A stretch of 35,634 bases of DNA from CAYFJO01 sp964343305 (GTDB lineage Bacteria > Planctomycetota > Planctomycetia > Pirellulales > Pirellulaceae), in contig CAYFJO010000064.1 of NCBI GenBank assembly GCA_964343305.1, positions 1 to 35,634 of the forward strand. The letters are read 5' to 3'. A program made the position numbers and the translations under genes. Under the pieces are notes generated by a model. The model did not search any database. It worked only from the letters and a program-made list of their open reading frames with translations, and was not told the DNA's origin. This document shows, piece after piece, positions 8,938 to 15,917 of this stretch; positions within the stretch are counted from its first letter, which is position 1; each line of letters opens with the position of its first letter.

Positions 8938-9177
8938 TCAGGGCGGATCCTCACCGCCGGGATTCCACGGGTTGCAGCGGCAGATTCGCCAGATCCCCTT
9001 AAACGTCCCAAGGATTGCTCCGTATTTTTCGACAGCGCCAATAAAATAATGGCTGCATGACGGGTTAAACCGACAGCAGTTTCCGACAAATCTGCTCAAG
9101 CAAATCTGATAGACCCGCACGCACAGGATCAGCACGTATGACGGCAGCCGGATGATTGCCTGGAGCAGCTTGATCAT
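8938..9177 (-). CDS. yidD: YidD, membrane protein insertion efficiency factor
   Basis: This 79-residue protein has the full YidD pattern: an N-terminal amphipathic helix (about 1-25), then CLSRFVGNCCRFNPSCSHYF, VEKYGAILGTFKGIWRICRC and the terminal NPWNPGGEDP. YidD sits at the inner membrane and helps YidC-mediated insertion. Its ATG overlaps the rnpA stop (9174-9177), as in many bacteria where rnpA, yidD and yidC lie together. No yidC follows here; the next gene on this strand is the unrelated zinc-ribbon protein. Confidence 0.93.
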   Translation of the reverse strand: MIKLLQAIIRLPSYVLILCVRVYQICLSRFVGNCCRFNPSCSHYFIGAVEKYGAILGTFKGIWRICRCNPWNPGGEDPP

Positions 9178-9536
9178 GAGTCTTGCTTTTGCAAACGGCT
9201 GCTGACGCGTGCCACGAGCTGCGGCAACGATTCTTCAATAGCGTGGAAATCGCACTCGGCTCCACGCTTGGGACGAACGACGAGGTCCAAACCCACAGGC
9301 ATCGATTCGCGATGCAAACGAAAGGCTTCGCGGATGCGACGCTTCCACCGGTTGCGCACCACCGCATTGCCAACCTTGCGCGACACCGAAAGTCCTAGTC
9401 GAGTGTGCTCCAAATCGTTCTGACACGCGCTGACCACCAGCACACCGTCCGCGGCATAGGCGCTGGATCCGTAGACGCGGTCGAAATCCGCTTGTCGCCG
9501 GACGCGTCGCTCTCGTGTTAGTCGCTGGTCAGCCAT
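9174..9536 (-). CDS. rnpA: ribonuclease P protein component
   Basis: RnpA binds the RNase P RNA and helps mature tRNA 5' ends. The 120-residue protein carries the family signature KVGNAVVRNRWKRRIREAF (the RNR motif) after the central strands (DGVLVVSACQNDLEHTRLGL), plus a basic N-terminus RLTRERRVRR. Length is typical. The usual upstream neighbour rpmH is missing; instead the start overlaps the end of a small membrane-protein gene by eight bases, which in turn overlaps the DnaJ-like gene. This suggests one translationally coupled transcript of four genes. Confidence 0.95.
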   Translation of the reverse strand: MADQRLTRERRVRRQADFDRVYGSSAYAADGVLVVSACQNDLEHTRLGLSVSRKVGNAVVRNRWKRRIREAFRLHRESMPVGLDLVVRPKRGAECDFHAIEESLPQLVARVSSRLQKQDS

Positions 9537-9849
9537 CGTCTTTGTTCAACGGTGTTTTGGCCCAGTCATCTTCTCCGTCAGGCGGTACGGATGGCCGACC
9601 ATCGAACGGCGACTTCATGTACCGCCGTGTAAAGTTCGCGCCCAACGCGATCAACACGATGACCAAAACCCACAAAATGACTAAGCCCGCAAGCGCCGCG
9701 TAAACTTTGGCTTTGGTGGGGCCGTCGAGTTTCGATTCTTGCTCGTCCGCCGCCAACAAGAACGGCAGTATCACTAAGAGGATGACAAACGGACGTCGCA
9801 AGCGTTCAGTCCACAAGCGCCCGATCGCGGACCACAATCGACTCACCAT
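9529..9849 (-). CDS. small membrane protein between dnaJ-like gene and rnpA
   Basis: A 106-residue protein with two hydrophobic segments, about 20-34 (PFVILLVILPFLLAA) and about 49-70 (AALAGLVILWVLVIVLIALG), then a basic stop-transfer RRYMK and a hydrophilic tail. No family was recognised. Its start lies inside the end of the DnaJ-like gene (7-base overlap) and its end overlaps rnpA by eight bases, so it is firmly embedded in the operon and very likely real. The tail is Pro/Asp-rich. Its role cannot be stated from sequence; a link to membrane protein biogenesis is suggested only by context. Confidence 0.8.
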   Translation of the reverse strand: MVSRLWSAIGRLWTERLRRPFVILLVILPFLLAADEQESKLDGPTKAKVYAALAGLVILWVLVIVLIALGANFTRRYMKSPFDGRPSVPPDGEDDWAKTPLNKDDG

Positions 9850-10799
9850 TTCAGATCTGTTCGAGGATCGAGTTCGGTTTGTTCGTTGAATTGCTGGATG
9901 AGTTGTTTTGACTCGTCATTCAATTCTTCGGGCAATTGGATTTGAATCTCGGCATACAGATCGCCCGCGTCGCCTTTGGCCGGTTTCACGCCAAACCCCG
10001 GCACGCGCAATCGCCGGCCGCTCGACGTGGTAGGCGGCACTTTGAGTTCAATCGTTCCTTTGGGCGACGGGACATCGACCTTGGTTCCCAACGCCGCTTC
10101 GGCCAACGTGACGGGAACTTTGACGATCAAATCGTTGCCGCGGCGTTGGAAATGCGGATGCGGTTCGACTTGAACCTGAACATACAAGTCACCGGGCTGG
10201 CCACCGTTTGGCGATGGCTGGCCTTGTCCACGCAGTCGAATTTTTTTTCCGTCTTCGATGCCCGCCGGCACGTTGAACGAAATCGTCTCCGTTTTGCCGA
10301 TGCCGCGTTGGACCATGACATCCCGTTTTCCACCCTCGACCGACAGTTGCAATGGGATGCGGACCGTGGACGTGACATCTTGGCCTTTTGTGGGACGGGC
10401 GCGAGTCGAGGTTTGCTGTCCGCCACCTTGGTTGAATTGCCGGAAAATGTCTTCGAACGGACTGGCCCCGCTGCCGCCTCGGCCGCCGAAAACCTGCGAA
10501 AAATCGATGTCGAAACCGCCGCCACCTCCGGGTCCCGTTTGCCAATGCTGGCCGCCACCTCCGCCGCCCATCGTTTCAAAAGAACTGCCGTAGCGGTCGT
10601 ACAACTCGCGCTTCTCTGGGTCGCTCAATACATCGTGCGCCTTTTGAATCTGCTGAAAACGCTGCTTGGCTTTGGCCTTGCCATCTTCGTCGGCCAGATC
10701 TGGATGGTGTTTGGCCGCCATTTTGCGATACGCCTGCTCGATGTCGCTCTTCGAAGCATTGCGGCTCACGCCCAGCATTTTGTAATAATCGTCGTCCAT
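9843..10799 (-). CDS. DnaJ-class co-chaperone without zinc finger (CbpA type)
   Basis: The 318-residue protein stimulates Hsp70 ATPase activity and delivers clients. The J domain (1-70) has the essential HPD at 32-34 (KHHPDL). A Gly/Phe-rich linker (about 75-125) follows, then two beta-rich client-binding domains (about 135-310) with GIEDGKKIRLRGQG, GDLYVQVQVEPHPHFQRRGN, LAEAALGTKVDVPSPKGT and VPGFGVKPAKGDAGDLYAEI. The CxxCxGxG zinc repeats of DnaJ itself are absent, so it is a CbpA-type (class B) protein. No dnaK or grpE is nearby. It appears to lead the operon dnaJ-like, small membrane protein, rnpA, yidD. Confidence 0.92.
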   Translation of the reverse strand: MDDDYYKMLGVSRNASKSDIEQAYRKMAAKHHPDLADEDGKAKAKQRFQQIQKAHDVLSDPEKRELYDRYGSSFETMGGGGGGQHWQTGPGGGGGFDIDFSQVFGGRGGSGASPFEDIFRQFNQGGGQQTSTRARPTKGQDVTSTVRIPLQLSVEGGKRDVMVQRGIGKTETISFNVPAGIEDGKKIRLRGQGQPSPNGGQPGDLYVQVQVEPHPHFQRRGNDLIVKVPVTLAEAALGTKVDVPSPKGTIELKVPPTTSSGRRLRVPGFGVKPAKGDAGDLYAEIQIQLPEELNDESKQLIQQFNEQTELDPRTDLKW

Positions 10800-10883
10800 A
10801 ATCTTTGGTGTTCAGTCGTGCGAAGCGATAGAATCAGGGCCAGTTACCTTGTTATTCTATGATCGGCGGTCAAATCGATCCAT

Positions 10884-10963
10884 TGTAGAACAATTGTCTC
10901 AATTGTTTCGAACAGTCGCGACAATTGTGCAGCAAAAGGAACAGTTGAGACAACCGTTCTACA
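10884..10963. repeat. palindromic intergenic repeat, family A copy 2
   Basis: It begins TGTAGAACAATTGTCTCAAT and ends in the inverted form ending GTTCTACA; arms are about 10884-10909 and 10938-10963, with few mismatches. Same family as 3574-3626. It lies between the divergent DnaJ-like and CehA-like genes, where it could affect both promoters. Confidence 0.75.
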
Positions 10964-10978
10964 AAGGAAAAACGCGCC

Positions 10979-12505
10979 ATGAATCACATTTCACGTACGA
11001 TTCTCCTATCGATCTGTGTGGTGATCGCCTACAATTGCCGCGCCGACGAGACGGGCACTCTCACAATCACCGCCACCGATCATGACACCAGGCGGCCGAT
11101 CGCGGTTCGAATGCACTTGACCGACGACAAGGGCAAAGCGGTCAAACCGCCCGGCGTCCCATTTTGGCACGACCATTTTGTCTTCGACGGCAAGATCGAA
11201 CTGAAGCTCTCTCCAGGCCAGTACCAGTTTGAAAGTGAACGCGGCCCCGAATACCGCGTGCAAACTGGACACTTTACGATCGAGAGCGGCGGATCGGACC
11301 AGAAGGTGATCGAGATGCACCGTTTTGTCGACATGAAGAAGGAAGGCTGGTGGTCGGGCGAGTTGCACATTCACCGGCCACTCGGGGATGTCGAGTTGCT
11401 AATGCGCGCCGAAGACCTGCACGTTGGCCCAGTGATCACCTGGTGGAACAAAAGGAATCTGTGGGGCGGCAAGGATCTGCCCGACAACCCGCTGGTCAAA
11501 TTTGACGGCAATCGTTTTCATCACAGCATGGCTGGCGAAGACGAACGCGAAGGCGGAGCGCTGCTGTACTTTCAACTCAACGAGCCGCTGGCGATCACCA
11601 AGTCGACACGCGAGGTGCCGTCGCCTGTCGAGTATTTGAAACTGGCACGTCAGCACGAAGGCATTCACGTCGACATCGAAAAACCGTTTTGGTGGGACAT
11701 GCCAGTTTGGATTTCGACCGGCATGTGCGACACGATCGGTATCTGCAACAACCACATGAACCGCAGTGGCATGTATGAAAGCGAAGCCTGGGGCAAGCCG
11801 CGCGACACGAAGCGCCTGCCGCCCCCGTTGGGCAACGGCCAGTGGACGCAAGAGATTTACTATCATTTACTGAACTGTGGCGTTCGCATTCCGCCGTCCG
11901 CGGGCAGTGCCTCAGGCGTGCTCAAGAACCCCGTCGGTTACAACCGCGTGTACGTGCACTGTGACGGCGAGTTGACTTACGAAAAATGGTGGGCCAGTCT
12001 GCGTGCGGGCCGCTCGATCGTGACCAATGGCCCGTTGCTCCGCGCTCGCGTGAACGGACAACTTCCTGGACACATCTTTCGTGCCGCAAAGGGAAGCGAA
12101 GTCGAACTCCAAGTGACCGCCAACCTGTCGATCCGTGATGAAGTCGAGTTCTTGGAAATCGTGAAAGACGGCCAAATCACCGAGCGAATCAGTTTGGACG
12201 ATTGGGCCAACAACAACGGAAAACTCCCCAAATTGTTGTTCACCCAAAGCGGCTGGCTGCTGGTTCGCGTTCTCACAACGAACGACAAGACGTTTCGCTT
12301 CGCATCCACAGCGCCGTTTTATGTCGAGATCGGTAAACAACCTCGGATCAGCAAAACATCCGCCCAATTCTTCGTCGATTGGATCAAAGAGCGAATGGAC
12401 CGCGTAAAGATCGACGATGAGGCCGATCGCAGTGCGGTCATGGCATACCACACCGCCGCAGTGAAATTCTGGCAGCAACGGCTCGATCAAGCGAATGCTG
12501 ATTGA
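10979..12505 (+). CDS. secreted CehA/McbA-like metallohydrolase-family protein
   Basis: The 508-residue protein has a signal peptide (about 1-22, cut near NCRA-DE). An N-terminal beta domain (about 25-110) resembles carboxypeptidase-regulatory or Ig-like folds (TITATDHDTRRPIAVRMHL). The centre begins with GWWSGELHIHRPLGDVELLMRAEDLHVGPVITWW (shown here only as landmark: HxH near residue 127 followed by a predicted PHP-like TIM barrel), which fits the CehA/McbA family of metal-dependent phosphoesterase-like proteins common in Planctomycetes. The HxH is intact, but whether all metal ligands are conserved was not verified, and the substrate is unknown. It appears monocistronic, preceded by a palindromic repeat, and is probably periplasmic. 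Confidence 0.75.
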   Translation: MNHISRTILLSICVVIAYNCRADETGTLTITATDHDTRRPIAVRMHLTDDKGKAVKPPGVPFWHDHFVFDGKIELKLSPGQYQFESERGPEYRVQTGHFTIESGGSDQKVIEMHRFVDMKKEGWWSGELHIHRPLGDVELLMRAEDLHVGPVITWWNKRNLWGGKDLPDNPLVKFDGNRFHHSMAGEDEREGGALLYFQLNEPLAITKSTREVPSPVEYLKLARQHEGIHVDIEKPFWWDMPVWISTGMCDTIGICNNHMNRSGMYESEAWGKPRDTKRLPPPLGNGQWTQEIYYHLLNCGVRIPPSAGSASGVLKNPVGYNRVYVHCDGELTYEKWWASLRAGRSIVTNGPLLRARVNGQLPGHIFRAAKGSEVELQVTANLSIRDEVEFLEIVKDGQITERISLDDWANNNGKLPKLLFTQSGWLLVRVLTTNDKTFRFASTAPFYVEIGKQPRISKTSAQFFVDWIKERMDRVKIDDEADRSAVMAYHTAAVKFWQQRLDQANAD

Positions 12506-12585
12506 GATGTCGGCATTTCGGTGGATGGTATGGGACAATGCCCTTATACTGAGGTTGTACACCCTTTCCATTCTCGAGCATTCAC

Positions 12586-13272
12586 ATGATCGTTCTCGCA
12601 GGCTACGACGGCATCGAAGTCACGATTCCAGACACTGCCTACACGCTGGATGGATTCCGTGACTGGGTGAATTCCGATGATTTTCCGGAACGTGGACTAA
12701 TCACGTACTTTCAAGGAGATGTGATCGTCGACATGAGCCCCGAACGCATTGAATCGCACAACAAAGTGAAGGCGGAGATCGGCCGAGTGTTGGGTAACCT
12801 CGTGAGACAACTCGACTGTGGAGTCTTTTACACCGACCGCCTTTGGTTCACCAACGATGACGCCAATTTGTCAACCGAGCCGGATGCGTCATTTGCCACG
12901 TGGGAGACACTCGAAAGCGGTCGTTTCAAGTTGATTCCGTCCACGCAACATGGTCAGGACGGGCTGGAAATGCGAGGCCGCCCGGATTGGGTCGTTGAGG
13001 TCATCAGCAAGAGTTCCGTGAAAAAAGACAAAGAGATTCTGTTCAAAGCGTATCGCGAGGCCGGCGTGGGCGAATACTGGCTGATCGACGCCCGTGGCGA
13101 CGACTTGCAATTTGAAGTGTTTAATTTGGCTGGCGATGAATTCGTGCAAGCAATGTTGAGCGACGATTGGATTGCATCGAAAGTATTCGGCCACGAGTTC
13201 TCTCTGACCCGTGACCGAGATCGCATCGGCGGCCGGCAGTATACCTTGCACGTCCGCACGGCTGCGACGTAG
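12586..13272 (+). CDS. Uma2 family putative endonuclease (DUF820)
   Basis: This 228-residue protein matches Uma2, a PD-(D/E)xK-fold family that is abundant in cyanobacteria and Planctomycetes. Landmarks are MSPERIESHNKVKAEIGRVL near residue 50, TEPDASFATW near 100, GRPDWVVEVISKSS near 130 (Asp and Glu of the nuclease core) and the ending FKAYREAGVGEYWLIDA. The fold predicts nuclease activity, but the biological role of Uma2 proteins is largely unproven, and many lie close to mobile sequences. A TATACT at 12545-12550 could be its -10 box; no convincing -35 was seen. A perfect hairpin lies just downstream. Confidence 0.88.
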   Translation: MIVLAGYDGIEVTIPDTAYTLDGFRDWVNSDDFPERGLITYFQGDVIVDMSPERIESHNKVKAEIGRVLGNLVRQLDCGVFYTDRLWFTNDDANLSTEPDASFATWETLESGRFKLIPSTQHGQDGLEMRGRPDWVVEVISKSSVKKDKEILFKAYREAGVGEYWLIDARGDDLQFEVFNLAGDEFVQAMLSDDWIASKVFGHEFSLTRDRDRIGGRQYTLHVRTAAT

Positions 13273-13290
13273 ATTTGAGCGTTAGATCGA

Positions 13291-13322
13291 GACTTCCGAA
13301 GTTTTCTGAAACTTCGGAAGTC
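13291..13322. repeat. perfect 14-bp hairpin between Uma2 and hydrolase genes
   Basis: GACTTCCGAAGTTT (13291-13304), loop TCTG, then the exact inverse (13309-13322). It has no following T run, so it is more like a small palindromic repeat than a classic terminator, although it may stop or stabilise the Uma2 transcript. Confidence 0.7.
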
Positions 13323-13350
13323 TGAACCACACTTCAGTTCCAAACTCTTC

Positions 13351-14223
13351 ATGGCGTCCGACACCGACTGGCGATCGCTCTACCCGTTCGAGTCTCACGA
13401 GTTGAAGCTCGATTCCTTGCGCTATCATTACGTCGACGAAGGCTCCGGCGAGCCGATGTTGATGGTCCACGGCAACCCCACCTGGTCGTTTTACTGGCGG
13501 AATCTGATCACGGCGTTTCGCGGCAAGCACCGGACAATCGCGGTGGATCACATTGGTTGCGGGTTGAGCGACAAGCCGGCTCGGTATGAATACACGCTGG
13601 CGCAACATGTCAAGAACCTGGTGCGGCTGATCGAAGAGTTGGGTCTGCGGGACATCACGCTGTTGGTACACGACTGGGGCGGAGCGATTGGACTGGGCGC
13701 GGCGCTCCAAGTGCCGGATCGATTTGCTCGCTTCGTGTTGTTCAACACAGGTGCCTTTCCACCGCCGTTTATACCGTTTCGCATCCGTGTTTGTCGCTGG
13801 CCGATTTTTGGCAAGATTGCGATTCAAGGTTTCAACGCTTTTGCTTGGGCGGCGATCTCCATGGCGATAGAAAAACCAGATCGAATGACGCCGGAAGTTC
13901 GAGCTGGATTGCTGGCACCGTACGATCGTTGGTCGAACCGAATTGCGAATTATCGATTCGTGAAAGACATTCCATTGTCGCCGCGCCATCCGACCTGGCA
14001 AGTGCTCGAAAAAATCGAGCAAGGTCTGTCGTCGTTGGCCGATCGGCCGGTGCAATTCATCTGGGGCATGAAGGATTGGTGTTTCACGCCCGCGTGTCTC
14101 GATCGTTTGCTGGAGAGTTTTCCTGACGCTGGCGTCGAGCGACTGGTAGACGCTGGGCACTACGTGGTCGAAGATGGCATCGATCGAATTGTTCCCGTTG
14201 TCGAACAGTTCATCGGAGAGTGA
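13351..14223 (+). CDS. alpha/beta hydrolase, haloalkane dehalogenase / OleB-like
   Basis: The 290-residue protein has the HLD-type active site: HGNPTW (N42 as likely halide- or oxyanion-stabilising residue), nucleophile Asp108 followed by Trp109 in HDWGG, acid Asp242 (GMKDW) and base His270 (DAGHYV). The opening WRSLYPFESHEL and RYHYVDEGSGEPMLMVHGNP strongly recall OleB, the beta-lactone decarboxylase that finishes olefin synthesis in OleABCD, itself a close relative of haloalkane dehalogenases. No oleA, oleC or oleD is visible in the window, so the substrate stays open: haloalkane, beta-lactone or another ester. Its stop lies ten bases before the first sigma factor gene, so it might share a transcript with it. 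Confidence 0.85.
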   Translation: MASDTDWRSLYPFESHELKLDSLRYHYVDEGSGEPMLMVHGNPTWSFYWRNLITAFRGKHRTIAVDHIGCGLSDKPARYEYTLAQHVKNLVRLIEELGLRDITLLVHDWGGAIGLGAALQVPDRFARFVLFNTGAFPPPFIPFRIRVCRWPIFGKIAIQGFNAFAWAAISMAIEKPDRMTPEVRAGLLAPYDRWSNRIANYRFVKDIPLSPRHPTWQVLEKIEQGLSSLADRPVQFIWGMKDWCFTPACLDRLLESFPDAGVERLVDAGHYVVEDGIDRIVPVVEQFIGE

Positions 14224-14232
14224 ACCTTCGCC

Positions 14233-14856
14233 ATGAATCGCGATGTCGAAAGTCCCACCGAATCGTCGTCGTCCAGCTCGATGCATTCGAGCTTGTTGCA
14301 ACGCGTCCGCGAACATGACCATGACGCGTGGCAACGGATGGTCCACATCTACAGCCCGCTGATCTACGACTGGTGCCGCATCCAGCGACTGCAACCCGCC
14401 GACTCGGCCGACGTCTTGCAAGACGTTTTCCGCAGCGTTGCAGGCAATCTCGAGAATTTCCGCCGTGACCGGCCCAGAGACAGTTTTCGCGGCTGGCTCT
14501 GGACGATCACCCGCAACAAAATCCTGGACCACTTTCGAAAGCAAAACAACCGCGGAAACGCATTGGGCGGCACCAACGCTGCCCAGCGTATGCACGAGGT
14601 CCCTGACGAAGAACCCAGCACAAGCACGGGTGGCTCATCTGGCGAAGCGACCAACAATCCGTATCGACGCGCAGTGGACCTGTTGCGAATGGAATTCGAA
14701 GACCGTACATGGCAGGCTTTCTATCAAGTCACCATCGATGGCCGAGCAACCGCCGATGTCGCCGCGGACCTTGGCATCAGTGTGAATGCTGTTCGCAAAG
14801 CAAAATCGCGAGTGTTGCGTCGGTTACGTGATGAGTTCGGCGACCTGTTGAGTTAG
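14233..14856 (+). CDS. ECF-like sigma factor, copy 1 of a duplicated sigma/kinase module
   Basis: The 207-residue protein has sigma region 2 (about 20-95: LLQRVREHDHDAWQRMVHIY, ADVLQDVFRSV, SFRGWLWTITRNKILDHFRK) and region 4 (about 145-205: TWQAFYQVTIDGRATADVAA, then the helix-turn-helix DLGISVNAVRKAKSRVLRRL). There is no region 3, as in ECF factors. It is the same length as, and clearly a paralogue of, the factor at 19229-19852; long runs such as DSFRGWLWTITRNKI are identical. Planctomycetes are known to carry ECF groups genetically linked to Ser/Thr kinases, and the kinase at 15918 is its likely partner, though another gene lies between them. Confidence 0.92.
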   Translation: MNRDVESPTESSSSSSMHSSLLQRVREHDHDAWQRMVHIYSPLIYDWCRIQRLQPADSADVLQDVFRSVAGNLENFRRDRPRDSFRGWLWTITRNKILDHFRKQNNRGNALGGTNAAQRMHEVPDEEPSTSTGGSSGEATNNPYRRAVDLLRMEFEDRTWQAFYQVTIDGRATADVAADLGISVNAVRKAKSRVLRRLRDEFGDLLS

Positions 14857-14860
14857 TGCT

Positions 14861-15817
14861 ATGGATCAAGATAAACACGTTACAACATTTCGAGCCGATT
14901 GCCAGGAAACTGCAGCCAACCTTGCGGCGTGGCTGTCGGTCGACGGGATTTCAGCCGAAGTAGTCGATCCAAAGTCGGAGAGTGTCTATTCCTGGTTGTG
15001 GTTGGAATTCATCAAGAACTCGGACCATTTCGTAGTTTGTGTATATGATCTGGTCCAAGCCCAGCAAGCAATTAATGCGATCGTGGAACTTCGAGCGGAC
15101 ATCGCCAATAATCTCGTGCACCGAGAAGGTCGCGGATGGGCAAGTTCTCAATGTGAAAGTTGTGCGCGGACGAGTCTTTTCGCAGAAGAAAAAATTGGCG
15201 AGACACACGACTGCCTGTATTGTGGCGCATATGTTGACGTCAGCGGATTTTTGCGTCTAGATCTTGATGCCGATTGGGAAACCGTTTCGTTCGAAGAAGA
15301 AACGGATTCGCTCGTCAACGATCAACTGCGTAATCGAGTAATGCAACCAGGGCACGATGTCTCTACCGCCAAGCAGATGTTTAATGACCTACTTTACGAG
15401 ACTGACACCGAAGAGTCGGAAGCGATCATTTTTTGGAAAGTGTTGAAGCAGTTTTCAGAGGCCGAATTCTCGTGCGTCGATGAACAGGCTCAATTCAATT
15501 GGTATGCTTCGAAGTCTCTCGATCTATTTGTACATACGTTAACGGTGACAATCTTTTGGTGGACGAGAGACGAACATGAGAACTTTTCCGTCGACGAATT
15601 GAACGTCGGCCTGCATTTTCTGCCAACCGACACAGTGGGGACAACATTAGAATTTGACGGCAATTTCCAATCAGAACATTCGGTCAATTCTAGTGATTTC
15701 TCGAATATGATCGAGTTTTTCGATGCGATCGAGAATCTACCGAACTTTAGGCGAGTTCTCTCTCTTCCGTCTCATTCGTGTTCTGTCCAACAATCCACCA
15801 AACCACGGGACGGATGA
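14861..15817 (+). CDS. unknown protein with zinc ribbon, inserted between sigma factor and kinase
   Basis: A 318-residue protein of no recognised function. Residues about 5-85 look like a small alpha/beta domain resembling the DUF2007 type (HVTTFRADCQETAANLAAWL, HFVVCVYDLVQAQQAINAIV). A zinc ribbon follows with C98, C101, C118 and C121. The remaining 190 residues are acidic and alpha/beta without a familiar motif. There is no signal peptide or membrane segment. The start is four bases after the sigma factor stop, so it could be co-transcribed. Its base composition is visibly more AT-rich than its neighbours (line 15481-15540 has 23 G+C of 60; line 16501-16560 inside the kinase has 38 of 60), and no counterpart exists in module copy 2. 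Likely a later insertion. Confidence 0.75.
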   Translation: MDQDKHVTTFRADCQETAANLAAWLSVDGISAEVVDPKSESVYSWLWLEFIKNSDHFVVCVYDLVQAQQAINAIVELRADIANNLVHREGRGWASSQCESCARTSLFAEEKIGETHDCLYCGAYVDVSGFLRLDLDADWETVSFEEETDSLVNDQLRNRVMQPGHDVSTAKQMFNDLLYETDTEESEAIIFWKVLKQFSEAEFSCVDEQAQFNWYASKSLDLFVHTLTVTIFWWTRDEHENFSVDELNVGLHFLPTDTVGTTLEFDGNFQSEHSVNSSDFSNMIEFFDAIENLPNFRRVLSLPSHSCSVQQSTKPRDG

Positions 15818-15917
15818 GTCCCGACTCCAAAAGTCGTGGCATGCCCCTTCGTTGTACCTTTTAGACGGAAAAACTACGGGCTACAACCAAAGTTAGGTGA
15901 GGTTTGCGATACCAGCG

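Noticed and set aside
13282..14595. Long open frame (437 codons) on the minus strand
   Set aside because: Antisense to the well-supported hydrolase and sigma factor genes; the translation is Arg/His-rich without domains, a typical shadow in GC-rich DNA.
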